Assembly (NCBI RefSeq): GCF_002797355.1
Contig: NZ_KZ454939.1
Location: forward strand, 777,828 to 841,827
Length of the DNA stretch: 64,000 bases
Origin: Bacillus xiapuensis
GTDB taxonomy: Bacteria; Bacillota; Bacilli; Bacillales; Domibacillaceae
Direction of reading: 5' to 3'
Shown: positions 1 through 7,775 of the stretch, piece after piece
Layout of the letters: the number at the start of each line of letters is the position of its first letter
Numbering within the stretch: the first letter of the stretch is position 1
Notes under the pieces: generated by a model
What the model was told of the DNA's origin: nothing
What the model saw: only the letters and a program-made list of their open reading frames with translations
Databases searched by the model: none
Made by a program: the position numbers and the translations under genes

Positions 1-360
1 CGGCCATCTTTGATGGGGTTATCCGATGCAGCCATCATTGAAACGTACAATGCCGAATTAAGAGGAATATACAATTATTATTCGCTGGCAGAAAATGTGT
101 CGCCAAAAATGTGGTCATTGCGTCATGTTATGGAATACAGCTGTTTAAAAACACTGGCGGGCAAATACAAATCCTCAGTAGCAAAGATGAAGGTTAAGTA
201 TAAACAAGGGAAACACTGGGGAGTGAAGTATTCATCCCAGCAAGGTGAAAAAGCTGTTTGCTTCTATAAAGACGGATTCCGCAAAAAAACCGCACGCCGC
301 GGACCTAAAATTGATGTAAAGCCCAATCTATATCCCTATCGAGGAAAAAGATCCAATTGA
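1..360 (+). CDS. Group II intron-encoded maturase, C-terminal part (partial)
   Basis: This frame is open from the first base and ends at 360. The visible 119 residues match domain X (type II intron maturase): an N-terminal L-S-D-A-A-I-I-E-T-Y-N stretch, then R-G-I-Y-N-Y-Y, M-E-Y-S-C-L-K-T-L-A-G-K-Y-K-S-S-V and G-V-K-Y. This domain binds intron RNA and promotes splicing. The protein stops shortly after the K-P-N-L-Y-P-Y segment, where many relatives continue into a DNA-binding and HNH endonuclease domain with C-x2-C motifs; none is present before domain V, which begins only 35 nt after the stop. So this appears to be an endonuclease-less maturase. Retrohoming by such proteins normally relies on replication-fork primers (family knowledge). 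Whether the N-terminal reverse transcriptase is intact cannot be seen. Confidence 0.9.
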   Translation, partial: RPSLMGLSDAAIIETYNAELRGIYNYYSLAENVSPKMWSLRHVMEYSCLKTLAGKYKSSVAKMKVKYKQGKHWGVKYSSQQGEKAVCFYKDGFRKKTARRGPKIDVKPNLYPYRGKRSN

Positions 361-394
361 ATAGCGCAAGAGATGATAGATATGTGTAAGCGGA

Positions 395-428
395 GAGCCG
401 TATACTTTGAGAGGAGTACGTACGGTTC
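395..428 (+). ncRNA. Group II intron domain V (catalytic hairpin)
   Basis: Exactly 34 nt. The first eight bases GAGCCGTA pair with the last eight TACGGTTC (one G-U), carrying the A-G-C catalytic triad at 396-398. A two-base CG bulge lies on the 3' side at 419-420, and the upper stem TACTTT/GGAGTA closes on a GAGA tetraloop of the GNRA type. These are the diagnostic properties of domain V and show that the intron's catalytic core is preserved on this side. Confidence 0.93.
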
Positions 429-492
429 GGAGGGGAGTTTCCGGAAACCTCCTGCAGAAATGCAGAAAGGCGCTGGATGCTTACCCTACTAT

Positions 493-2874
493 CGTTTTCG
501 TTTAGCGGAGCCTAATTTGTTTTTAAGTAAGTATCGCCGCTTTTCGGCTGCTGGAGAAACGGCCGGATTGCGCATTGATTTAGCGAGGAACTTTCGAAGC
601 CGCAGCGAAGTATTAGCAGGAACGAATTTCATATTTAAACAAATCATGGGTACAAGAGTTGGAGAAATCGAATATGATTCACAAGCGGAGCTGGTGAAAG
701 GGGCTGACTATCCCCAAGAGACGAGCTTTCCGGTCGAGCTCACGGTGATCGATCAAGCGAAAGAATCTGCTCGTGAAGAGGAGACGGGGCTTGAGGATGC
801 GGAGCAGTCTCAGCTTGAAGCTAGATGGATGGTACAGAAAATCAGGGAGCTAGTCGAGTCAAGGAAGCCCATCTATGATCCAAAAACAAAGAAAGAGCGG
901 CCGGTGCAATACCGGGATATCGTAATTCTTCTACGCTCTATGACCTGGGCCGGAGAAGTTATGGAGGAATGCAAGCGAGCGGGAATTCCGCTTTATGCCA
1001 AGCTTGGCAACGGTTATTTTCAAGCGACGGAAGTAGCGATTATGATCGCGCTGCTACAAGTGATTGATAATCCGTATCAAGATATTCCTCTTGCCGCTGT
1101 TTTGCGGTCACCCATTGTCCGCTGTTCAGAAAATGATTTAGCTGTGATTCGTCTTTGTTCGAAAAAAGGCACATATTATGAAGCGGTTCAAGCGTTTGCC
1201 ACTAGCCGTCCGGAAGCAGAGCAGGAAGAGCTTCACGAAAGAATATGCAAGTTTTTGGAAAAACTGAGGGTATGGAGAGCTCTGGCCAGAAACGGTTCGT
1301 TGTCTGCTCTGATTTGGCAGTTATACCGTGATACGCATTATTATGATTTTGTCGGCGGAATGCCCGGCGGAAAGCAGCGGCAGGCGAATCTGCGCGTTTT
1401 ATATGATCGAGCCAAGCAGTATGAAGAAACTTCCTTTAGAGGACTTTTCCGTTTTCTTCGCTTGATTGAGCGCTTGCAGGAGCGCGGGGATGATTTAGGA
1501 GCAGCGAAGGATTTAAGTGAACAGGAGGATGTAGTGCGCCTGATGACAGTACATGCCAGCAAAGGACTGGAGTTTCCGGTCGTATTTGTCGCAGGGCTCG
1601 GCCGATCATTCAATGAAATGGATCTGCGGCAATCTTATTTGCTTGATAAAGAATACGGCATCGCCGCAAAATACATCGATCCCGTGAAGCGCCTCAGCTT
1701 CCCCTCTTTGCCGCAGCTCGCTATCAAGCGGAAAAAACGTTTAGAGCTGCTCGCTGAAGAAATGCGTGTGCTGTATGTGGCTTTTACGCGCGCGAAAGAA
1801 AAATTGTTTTTGCTGGGTACGGTTAAAAGTGCGGAAAAGATGTTAGACAAATGGAAAAACGCCTGGAATCAAACGGACTGGCTGCTGCAGGATGCACAGA
1901 GAGCCGCAGCCGGAAGTTATTTAGACTGGATCGGTCCAGCGCTTATCCGTCATAGAGAAGCGAATCTAACGGAGAAACACAACCCGCTAGTCATTCCTGA
2001 AATCACTCAACATGCTTCACGCTGGAAAGTGCAGATTACCCGGCCGGAGGAATGGATGGAAGGAGAGGAACAAGAAGCGGACCTAAGGGAAGGGTGGCAG
2101 GATCTGGCGGCGGCAAACAAACCAATTGCGGTTTCATCCCCTCACAAGGAGGAAATCAACAAGCGGCTTCAATGGCGCTACCCGTTCCAGTCAGCGAGCG
2201 TTTTGCATACGAAGCAGTCGGTATCTGATTTAAAGCGAATCAATGAAATTTATAATGCGGGCGCAGAGAACGGATTGGCCCGCAGCTATCAGCGGCCGGT
2301 CTTCAAGCGCCCCGCCTTCATGCAGGAGAAGAAGCTGACCCCGGCAGAGATCGGTACAGCTGTGCATACGGTCATGCAGCATTTGCCTCTGAATCAGCAG
2401 CCAGCAAATGCGGATCTAAAGTGTTTTATCGAACAATTAGTTCAAAGGGAGCTATTAACGGCTGAACAAGCAGAGGCGGTTGACCCTTCCATCATTGCGG
2501 AATTCTTCAATACGGAGATTGGCCAAATGATGCTGAAGGCGGACCGCATTTACCGAGAAACACCATTTAATTTAGGGATGTCAGCGAGAGAGCTGTATCC
2601 TCATTGGAGCGGTTCTGAAGAAATCGTTCTCGTGCAAGGCATCATTGATTGTTTGATAGAAATAGGGGGGGAGCTTTATTTGCTTGATTACAAAACCGAC
2701 ACAATCAGCGGGCGCTTCCCGGGCGGGTTTGATAAAGCCCGTCCAATTCTCGAATCCCGCTATCGCCTGCAAATTGAATTGTATGCGAAAGCTGTAGAAC
2801 AAATTTGGAAGCGAGAGGTGAAAAGAAAATACTTATTCTTTTTTGACGGAGCGCATTGCCTGCCGGTCGAGTAA
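493..2874 (+). CDS. addA: AddA helicase-nuclease, 3' exon (interrupted by group II intron)
   Basis: This 794-codon exon encodes the C-terminal two thirds of AddA, the 3'-5' helicase and nuclease subunit of the AddAB recombination complex, which processes double-strand breaks. It begins inside helicase motif III (R-F-R-L-A-E-P-N-L-F-L), whose usual lead-in D-V-K-Q-S-I-Y would be in the 5' exon. Motif V (T-V-H-A-S-K-G-L-E-F-P) lies near 1546-1580 and motif VI (V-L-Y-V-A-F-T-R-A-K-E) near 1768-1800. The RecB-type nuclease site G-I-I-D-C ... L-L-D-Y-K-T-D is near 2638-2701. The frame is free of stops. The open frame continues upstream of 493 only through intron sequence, so an ATG at 373 is not a genuine start; production of AddA must depend on splicing. 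B. subtilis AddA is about 1,230 residues, which fits a missing N-terminal exon of about 440. Confidence 0.93.
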   Translation, partial: RFRLAEPNLFLSKYRRFSAAGETAGLRIDLARNFRSRSEVLAGTNFIFKQIMGTRVGEIEYDSQAELVKGADYPQETSFPVELTVIDQAKESAREEETGLEDAEQSQLEARWMVQKIRELVESRKPIYDPKTKKERPVQYRDIVILLRSMTWAGEVMEECKRAGIPLYAKLGNGYFQATEVAIMIALLQVIDNPYQDIPLAAVLRSPIVRCSENDLAVIRLCSKKGTYYEAVQAFATSRPEAEQEELHERICKFLEKLRVWRALARNGSLSALIWQLYRDTHYYDFVGGMPGGKQRQANLRVLYDRAKQYEETSFRGLFRFLRLIERLQERGDDLGAAKDLSEQEDVVRLMTVHASKGLEFPVVFVAGLGRSFNEMDLRQSYLLDKEYGIAAKYIDPVKRLSFPSLPQLAIKRKKRLELLAEEMRVLYVAFTRAKEKLFLLGTVKSAEKMLDKWKNAWNQTDWLLQDAQRAAAGSYLDWIGPALIRHREANLTEKHNPLVIPEITQHASRWKVQITRPEEWMEGEEQEADLREGWQDLAAANKPIAVSSPHKEEINKRLQWRYPFQSASVLHTKQSVSDLKRINEIYNAGAENGLARSYQRPVFKRPAFMQEKKLTPAEIGTAVHTVMQHLPLNQQPANADLKCFIEQLVQRELLTAEQAEAVDPSIIAEFFNTEIGQMMLKADRIYRETPFNLGMSARELYPHWSGSEEIVLVQGIIDCLIEIGGELYLLDYKTDTISGRFPGGFDKARPILESRYRLQIELYAKAVEQIWKREVKRKYLFFFDGAHCLPVE

Positions 2875-2909
2875 CAAGAAATCCCTTCACTCACCGCTAA
2901 GAATTCAAG

Positions 2910-3014
2910 ATAAACTTGAAAGAGGGCTGACTCCGCATTGAGCAACCTTGTCAGAAAGTGAAGCATGTATTCAAGACAAGGCAAGGAGGTGCGGGGCAGT
3001 CCTCTTTCGTTTAT
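2910..3014. repeat. 105-bp near-perfect inverted repeat
   Basis: The outer arms begin with ATAAAC and end with GTTTAT. Inside, GAAAGAGG pairs with CCTCTTTC, CTG with CAG, CCGCA with TGCGG, and CCTTGTC with GACAAGG, leaving a loop of about 22 nt. There is no T-run right after the 3' arm, so it is not a simple Rho-independent terminator. It could be a miniature palindromic element or an mRNA 3' hairpin for addA. It abuts the dispersed repeat at 3027. Confidence 0.7.
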
Positions 3015-3026
3015 AAAGTTGAGGGG

Positions 3027-3172
3027 CTTTCATCCCCCGCTGCTGAAAAGAAGAACAAAGGCTGCCATCGCAACGTCCTCTTGCAGCGTCTCTTTGCCGC
3101 CTGCATCGTGCAGGTCCGAACGCATCGGACATGCAGATGCCATGATCCCCGCTCCATTCTTGAAGGGGAGAT
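3027..3172 (+). repeat. Dispersed structured repeat, copy 1
   Basis: Forward copy of a repeat family found at least seven times in the window. It begins CTTTCATCCCCCGCTGCTG, continues AAAAGAAGAACAAAGGCTG, and has two small adjacent hairpins: CCTGCA-tcg-TGCAGG and TCCGA-acgca-TCGGA. It ends with a C-rich block containing GCTCCATTCTTGAAGGGG. It lies between the addA 3' end and gerPF, both of which read towards it. Several short open frames that cross it are not credible genes. Confidence 0.7.
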
Positions 3173-3202
3173 AAAAGCATCTTGCACTTCGGATAAATGA
3201 AG

Positions 3203-3421
3203 CTAAATATTGCCGGTGATTGGCTGGTCAACGGAAGTAGGATCGAATACGGCATTGGTATTTAAGCCGGCGTAGGTGACGATGAATGAGCCGGTATTTA
3301 AACCTCCGGATCCCGATTGGGTTTTTCCGCTGCTTTTGGGAGAAATCACAAGTGCATCCCCATAATGAATTACCCCGCCGGAAACAGTGAAAATTTGTAT
3401 CGGCCCGACAAGAGCAGGCAT
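3203..3421 (-). CDS. gerPF: Spore germination protein GerPF
   Basis: A 72-residue protein opening M-P-A-L-V-G-P-I-Q-I and containing the G-G-L-N-T-G-S-F block. This is the GerPF/GerPA fold family of small spore proteins needed for germinants to pass the coat and outer layers. It is the last gene of the six-gene gerPA-F operon, 23 nt after gerPE, and has the same size as B. subtilis GerPF. Its resemblance to GerPA (M-P-A-I-V-G-T, G-S-F-N-T-G) shows that the two are paralogues. Expression in the mother cell from the sigma-K promoter before gerPA is expected. Confidence 0.93.
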   Translation of the reverse strand: MPALVGPIQIFTVSGGVIHYGDALVISPKSSGKTQSGSGGLNTGSFIVTYAGLNTNAVFDPTSVDQPITGNI

Positions 3422-3444
3422 AGAGGTTCCTCCTTTCGCTTGTA

Positions 3445-3795
3445 TTAGCGGCCTGCTAATTTTCGAATATGCTTAATGGTTGAATATCCAGTGGCTTGTT
3501 GGGCCGATCCAATCAAGCCAACGCCAGAAACGGAAAAGGCAAGGACGGAAATACAGCCTACGTGGATACACGGCTGCAAATTCAGCGTATATGGTTCGTT
3601 CAGTTCTTTCCTGCATATGGGAGCAGGCGGCGGCAAACGGATGCCCGGTCGTTTTTCATCTATAAAAAGCTCGCTTTTCTGCTGCAAAGCCAAGACCGTG
3701 GAGCTGGTGTTCAAATAGCGGACATCGCCTATTTCAACGGTGGAACCAAAAAGAATCGTACTTACGGAAAAGTGATCAACAATAGAAACTCGCAT
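3445..3795 (-). CDS. gerPE: Spore germination protein GerPE
   Basis: A 116-residue protein beginning M-R-V-S-I-V-D. The N-terminal region reads S-V-S-T-I-L-F-G-S-T-V-E-I-G-D, the pattern shared by GerP proteins. It lies fifth in the gerP operon, between gerPD (15 nt upstream) and gerPF. GerP proteins act in the inner coat and affect permeability to germinants; their biochemical activity is unknown. No signal peptide or membrane segment is evident. Confidence 0.9.
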   Translation of the reverse strand: MRVSIVDHFSVSTILFGSTVEIGDVRYLNTSSTVLALQQKSELFIDEKRPGIRLPPPAPICRKELNEPYTLNLQPCIHVGCISVLAFSVSGVGLIGSAQQATGYSTIKHIRKLAGR

Positions 3796-3810
3796 AGGCC
3801 CCGCTCATCC

Positions 3811-3984
3811 TTATAGCGGAACATACGGACTGATAATTAAAGATTCCGGCGGCGTATCAAAAGAAGAATAAAGGGAGATGGTCTCCGTATCCCCTACTTG
3901 CAGATAGGAAGAGCTGGATACGGCAATGATGGAAATCTGACCAACTTCTAATTCCCGGTTAATGACTTGCAGATTCAAAGCCAT
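3811..3984 (-). CDS. gerPD: Spore germination protein GerPD
   Basis: A short gene of 57 codons starting at ATG 3984 and stopping at TAA 3811-3813. The translation begins M-A-L-N-L-Q-V-I-N-R-E-L-E-V-G and ends S-L-I-I-S-P-Y-V-P-L, typical of GerPD. Its start codon abuts the gerPC stop (TGA at 3985-3987) with no gap, so translational coupling is likely. It sits in the expected position, fourth of the operon. Confidence 0.9.
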   Translation of the reverse strand: MALNLQVINRELEVGQISIIAVSSSSYLQVGDTETISLYSSFDTPPESLIISPYVPL

Positions 3985-4542
3985 TCACTCCGTTTCAGGT
4001 ATCTTGCTCATAAAGGCAAACAACGCTTGCTGCACATCATTTTTAATTTTGGAAAGGACGGTTTCTTCCTGAATTTCAGGGGGCTCATTTCGGCATTGGC
4101 CATGGTAATAGCCAATTCTTTGCGGCAGCTGTTTAATTAAATCCTTTCTGATGTGTTCCTTCATTTGCGGATCAAGTGAACGCTGCAGCTGACTTTCAAA
4201 ATCGTTAATCATGTCATCGAGATGATGATCGATAAAGCGGATGGAAGCGTCCAGCAAAGCTGGCTGTGCTGTTTGCTGAGAGAGAGAGGAGGAAGGAAGG
4301 TCGAGATCTTTGACCTGTGATAATTCAGCCGGATTTAAGCCGATATTCAATGTTCCTTCCAGCTTCTCTACTTTCAGCTGGTCGAAGGAGTATTCAATTG
4401 TGTCAATTACAACAGGCGGACGGCTCCGCCATTCCTCGGCTTCTTGCTGAAGCGAACGGATTCTCTTTTTTAAATCATCGATTTGCTGCTGCTGATATTG
4501 GATCCACTGCCAAAGCAACTGGCTGTCTGGCCATTGTCTCAT
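3985..4542 (-). CDS. gerPC: Spore germination protein GerPC
   Basis: A 185-residue hydrophilic protein. The N-terminal part is Q-rich and predicted coiled coil (W-I-Q-Y-Q-Q-Q-Q-I-D-D-L-K-K-R-I). It is followed by a region with V-E-K-L-E-G-T-L-N-I-G-L-N-P, a hallmark of GerPC, and a helical C-terminus. It is the largest member of the gerP operon, lying between gerPB and gerPD. Needed, like the other gerP genes, for normal response to nutrient germinants. The plus-strand open frame overlapping it is a shadow. Confidence 0.92.
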   Translation of the reverse strand: MRQWPDSQLLWQWIQYQQQQIDDLKKRIRSLQQEAEEWRSRPPVVIDTIEYSFDQLKVEKLEGTLNIGLNPAELSQVKDLDLPSSSLSQQTAQPALLDASIRFIDHHLDDMINDFESQLQRSLDPQMKEHIRKDLIKQLPQRIGYYHGQCRNEPPEIQEETVLSKIKNDVQQALFAFMSKIPETE

Positions 4543-4565
4543 TTTACTTCCTCCATTCTAAAGGA

Positions 4566-4793
4566 TCAGCTGGGCGGTTGAAGCGGAATGAGGAAGGGAG
4601 AAGGCTGCGCACCGCTAGTCACAATCGTCTCTCCCGTAGCTTCTGGTGCTTGCGTGGTAAAAGCACCGGTGTTAAATAAATAAGAGCTTTGCTCAATATG
4701 TCCGGATGTTCCGATTTGCAACATCGACGAGTTGGCGATACTTTCAATATTAAGCAGCCGAATATTAATCGTTTGTGAAAGAAAGATATTCAT
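4566..4793 (-). CDS. gerPB: Spore germination protein GerPB
   Basis: A 75-residue protein starting at ATG 4793 (M-N-I-F-L-S-Q-T-I-N-I-R) with the S-V/I-L-Q-I-G-T-S-G pattern of GerPB. A longer open frame runs upstream through gerPA in another register but has no support. It is second in the operon: gerPA ends 10 nt upstream and gerPC starts 23 nt downstream. Confidence 0.9.
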   Translation of the reverse strand: MNIFLSQTINIRLLNIESIANSSMLQIGTSGHIEQSSYLFNTGAFTTQAPEATGETIVTSGAQPSPFLIPLQPPS

Positions 4794-4803
4794 AGGACAG
4801 CTC

Positions 4804-5025
4804 CTAAAGGTTTCCGATCTGTAATTGATCCAGCACATCACCATCATAAACCATTGAATGAGAGGTTCCTGAGTAAATCGATAACCCGTGTCCGGTATTA
4901 AAGGAACCGGCTCCCGAAAAGGTTTTAGTTTGCGCAACTGGATGGATTTGAAAGACATCACCGACGTTGAATACGCCGCTGGAGGAGACGTTGATGACTG
5001 TAACCGTTCCAACGATCGCTGGCAA
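4804..5025 (-). CDS. gerPA: Spore germination protein GerPA
   Basis: A 73-residue protein, first gene of the gerP operon. The start is a TTG at 5025 preceded by an AGGATGTG-type ribosome binding site. The N-terminus M-P-A-I-V-G-T-V-T-V and the G-S-F-N-T-G-H-G block identify GerPA, a paralogue of GerPF. A sigma-K promoter lies just upstream at 5060-5086. Expected to be made in the mother cell late in sporulation and deposited in the coat. Confidence 0.92.
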   Translation of the reverse strand: MPAIVGTVTVINVSSSGVFNVGDVFQIHPVAQTKTFSGAGSFNTGHGLSIYSGTSHSMVYDGDVLDQLQIGNL

Positions 5026-5059
5026 GACAAATCACATCCTCAATGTTTCTATTTAATGA

Positions 5060-5086
5060 TATGATATGTAAATAAGCAAGATTTGT
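5060..5086 (-). promoter_or_regulatory. Sigma-K promoter of the gerP operon
   Basis: On the minus strand the -10 reads CATATCATA at 5068-5060, matching the consensus CATA-N3-TA. The AC of the -35 lies exactly 16 nt upstream at 5086-5085. It sits 35 nt before the gerPA start. The gerP operon of Bacillus is known to depend on sigma-K. Confidence 0.8.
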
Positions 5087-5118
5087 GAAAATGGAAGGAG
5101 GGAAGACAGGACACAAAT

Positions 5119-6297
5119 ATGACATCAATAAACAGAAAAAAGCGAATTCAATCGCTCGGCCATTTATGGGGCATAGCTTTATTGGGGATTTTTCTGGTGA
5201 ATATGCTTTCCTTTCACTCCCCTTATTTGTACTATAATCCTTATGAATGGTGGAGCGGCGCACAAGATTATCAGCATTTCAGATGGCTTGATATTTTTGT
5301 AGAGGCAAGCTTTTATCCGTTAGCTGCATTGCTTTTTGGGTATGGAGCGGCAATGCATCGGGAGAACGTACTGGCGAAGAGGATTGGCTATCCGCTCATC
5401 GCCATGCGCAGTTGTATGTTTCTGCTCTTTGTCGGGATTGTTCACGCTTTTTTTGTGTGGCCGGGAGATATTCTGATCAGCTTCGCTCTGTTTGGTTTGA
5501 TCCTAATACCGCTATTAAAGCTGCCCGGAAAACCATTATTGATCATAGGCACTCTCTTATTGTTTGTTCCAAATGTTTTTCTGGGGGTGCTCGGCTTATT
5601 AATGGCCGCAGCAGATCCGACGGGCGCCTTTATTTGGACCGATATTACGGGAATCAATCAGTCGATGGCGGCCTATGGAAGCGGAAGCTTTCAGGAAATC
5701 ACCCAGCAGCGGATAAAGGATTGGCTGCTTCCTAACCATCCGGAATCGATAGCGGTTCAGGCCATCACTGTATTTCCGCTCTTCCTTATAGGAGCGGGCG
5801 CACAAAAGGAGAATATTATAGCTAGCTGGACACGTCAGCCGCGGCGGGCAATCAGAACCTTCGGGAGCTTTTTTGCGGCGGGGGTTATTTTAAAATCGCT
5901 GCCGTATATGAGCGAACCGGATATGGCTAATTTGTTTGTTCAGGATTCTGTAGGAGGTCCTTTGCTCTCCATTAGCTATGCCGCTTTAGTGATAGGGGCC
6001 GGGGCTTGGAGTTTACCGCAAAAAATACTATATCCCTTTGCCGTGATTGGCCGGATGCCGCTGACCAATTATTTGATGCAATCAGTGGCCGGGACATTGA
6101 TTTTCTACAATTATGGCCTGGGTCTGTATGGCCAAATTACACTGACAACCGGCATTTGGCTTGTGCTTGCGATTTACACGGCACAAGTTGTGTTATCGGA
6201 GCTGTGGCTGTCGAAGTTTTCAAGAGGGCCGGCGGAAAGTCTATGGAGACAAGTCACTTATGGGAGAAAGAAGAGGAAAGAGGTTCATATACGTTAA
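5119..6297 (+). CDS. DUF418 (YeiB-like) multipass membrane protein
   Basis: A 392-residue polytopic protein with about ten hydrophobic segments. The N-terminus reads L-W-G-I-A-L-L-G-I-F-L-V-N-M, and the C-terminal domain contains I-G-R-M-P-L-T-N-Y-L-M-Q-S, the signature of DUF418. Family members are related to acyltransferase-type membrane proteins; substrates are unknown. The start ATG at 5119 follows a GGAGGGAAG-type site. It diverges from gerPA and ends 12 nt before yisK, so the two may be cotranscribed. Function remains open. Confidence 0.85.
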   Translation: MTSINRKKRIQSLGHLWGIALLGIFLVNMLSFHSPYLYYNPYEWWSGAQDYQHFRWLDIFVEASFYPLAALLFGYGAAMHRENVLAKRIGYPLIAMRSCMFLLFVGIVHAFFVWPGDILISFALFGLILIPLLKLPGKPLLIIGTLLLFVPNVFLGVLGLLMAAADPTGAFIWTDITGINQSMAAYGSGSFQEITQQRIKDWLLPNHPESIAVQAITVFPLFLIGAGAQKENIIASWTRQPRRAIRTFGSFFAAGVILKSLPYMSEPDMANLFVQDSVGGPLLSISYAALVIGAGAWSLPQKILYPFAVIGRMPLTNYLMQSVAGTLIFYNYGLGLYGQITLTTGIWLVLAIYTAQVVLSELWLSKFSRGPAESLWRQVTYGRKKRKEVHIR

Positions 6298-6309
6298 GGG
6301 GGAAGCAAA

Positions 6310-7206
6310 ATGAAATTCATCAGTTATGAATGGAATGGAACGCAAACATACGGGGTTTATGATGAGAATACAAAGCTTGTGTGGGACTTGAGAATGCTTG
6401 GCGAGAAAGCGGGAATTCTGCTTCCTGACACATTAGCGGAAGCGATTGCCAAGACCGCTGATTTATACGGGCAAGCCAATAAGTGGCTGGCTGCTGCCGG
6501 GGAGAACGAAAAAGCGCTGGCGGCAGCGGATGAGCAAGAGATTCGGTGGCTTGCGCCGATTCCGCGCCCGGCTAAAAATGTGATGTGCATCGGAAAAAAT
6601 TACCGTGACCATGCGATTGAAATGGGAGGGGAAGAAAGCATTCCGGAGCATATGCTAGTATTCACTAAATCTCCGACGGCTGTTATTGGTTGCGAAGAGG
6701 ATATTCCCGCACACGCCGATTTAACCGATGCGCTTGATTACGAAGGTGAATTAGCCGTAGTCATCGGCAAGCGTGGGAAAGAAATTTCAAGAGGAGAGGC
6801 TTTTGACTACATTTTTGGTTATACTATCATCAATGATGTCACCGCAAGGGATATCCAAAAGCGCCATAAGCAGTTTTTCCTTGGCAAAAGTCTCGACGGC
6901 ACTTGCCCGATGGGACCTTGGATCGTTCCTAAAGAGGAGATTGCCACCCCTCACCAGCTGGCTATTGAAACGAAGGTGAACGGTGAAATCCGTCAGCGTT
7001 CGAACACCGAGCATTTGATCTTTCCTATTGATGAGATGATTGCAGTGCTTTCCAAAGGGATGACGTTAGAACCCGGAGATATTATCGCCACCGGAACTCC
7101 ATCAGGCGTCGGATACGGTATGAATCCCCCTCGGATGCTGAAGCCGGGAGATACAGTTGAAATAACAATTAAAAAAATTGGAACATTAGCCAACAAGGTG
7201 CGCTAG
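6310..7206 (+). CDS. yisK: YisK, fumarylacetoacetate hydrolase-family enzyme
   Basis: A 298-residue protein of the FAH superfamily. Expected metal and substrate residues are visible in D-Y-E-G-E-L-A-V-V-I-G, N-D-V-T-A-R-D-I-Q, L-G-K-S-L-D-G-T-C-P-M-G-P and the C-terminal G-T-P-S-G-V-G-Y-G. FAH-family enzymes cleave or decarboxylate 2-oxo acids with a divalent metal; B. subtilis YisK has been linked to oxaloacetate decarboxylation and to cell shape (established knowledge, recalled). An AAGGGGGAAGC site precedes the start. The gerP-yisK-yisL order matches B. subtilis. Confidence 0.92.
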   Translation: MKFISYEWNGTQTYGVYDENTKLVWDLRMLGEKAGILLPDTLAEAIAKTADLYGQANKWLAAAGENEKALAAADEQEIRWLAPIPRPAKNVMCIGKNYRDHAIEMGGEESIPEHMLVFTKSPTAVIGCEEDIPAHADLTDALDYEGELAVVIGKRGKEISRGEAFDYIFGYTIINDVTARDIQKRHKQFFLGKSLDGTCPMGPWIVPKEEIATPHQLAIETKVNGEIRQRSNTEHLIFPIDEMIAVLSKGMTLEPGDIIATGTPSGVGYGMNPPRMLKPGDTVEITIKKIGTLANKVR

Positions 7207-7282
7207 AAGGATGCCATACTTTTCTTCTCTTTCATGAACGTGTTACTATGGTAAGGAAATTAGAAAAGGAGGAGAGACAAAC

Positions 7283-7645
7283 TTGGAAACTTTATTTTTT
7301 AATAGTACCCATTTACATATCACAACTTGGGTGATCGCCATTATTTTGTTCTTTATTGCACTTGGCAAGTACTCAACGGGTACGCATATGGCTTTGCGGC
7401 TGTTCTACATTTTGGTTATAGCTACAGGTGTATTGCTGTTTGTGAGACATCATTCAATGGATGATATGCTATACGGCATGAAAATGCTTGCAGGCTTAGT
7501 AACAATTGGCCTGATGGAAATGGCCCTGGTTCGCAAGAAAAAAGGGAAAGAAACGAGCATGATGCTCATTGCCGCTGTTCTGCTGCTTATAGTTACCCTT
7601 TACTTAGGCTTTAGACTGCCGATGGGATTTAACTTCTTTGCTTAA
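7283..7645 (+). CDS. yisL: YisL, DUF1516 membrane protein
   Basis: A 120-residue protein with four hydrophobic segments, starting at TTG 7283 behind AAAGGAGGAGA. The segments lie at about residues 13-31, 37-55, 65-82 and 94-113, with a basic loop R-K-K-K-G-K-E between the last two. This matches YisL (UPF0344). It follows yisK as in B. subtilis. Function unknown. Confidence 0.9.
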   Translation: METLFFNSTHLHITTWVIAIILFFIALGKYSTGTHMALRLFYILVIATGVLLFVRHHSMDDMLYGMKMLAGLVTIGLMEMALVRKKKGKETSMMLIAAVLLLIVTLYLGFRLPMGFNFFA

Positions 7646-7775
7646 TCAACGTTGTTCAAGCGCAGGCGGCTGCTTTTGCCGCCGTTCAAAACTAACTTAG
7701 ATCGCGGTATTCGCAGGCTGAAAGCGTAAGGTAAACAGAGTTCAATAGAAGAGGGAGGGAAGTCTAAAAAGTCCC

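Larger units (their letters stand above)
1..492 (+). mobile_element. Group II intron, 3' part, inserted in addA
   Basis: The window opens inside a bacterial group II intron. What is visible is the C-terminus of the intron-encoded maturase (1-360), then a 34-nt domain V at 395-428 and a domain VI-like segment ending in a pyrimidine-rich C-C-C-T-A-C-T-A-T stretch. Directly after it, the AddA reading frame begins at codon CGT 493 with R-F-R-L-A-E-P. The exact 3' splice point is either after AC at 489 or after AT at 492, since group II introns end in AY. The 5' half, the reverse transcriptase fingers and palm, and the 5' exon lie outside the window. The assignment rests on the domain V fold and the maturase domain X; the intron class (bacterial B or mitochondrial-like) cannot be settled from this part. 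Confidence 0.9.

Noticed and set aside
373-492. AddA appearing to start at ATG 373
   Set aside because: These 40 codons lie in the intron's domain V and VI region; the resemblance to AddA begins only at 493.
2958-3255. Several short open frames between addA and gerPF on both strands
   Set aside because: They cross the palindrome and repeat copy 1, lack ribosome binding sites and differ between repeat copies.
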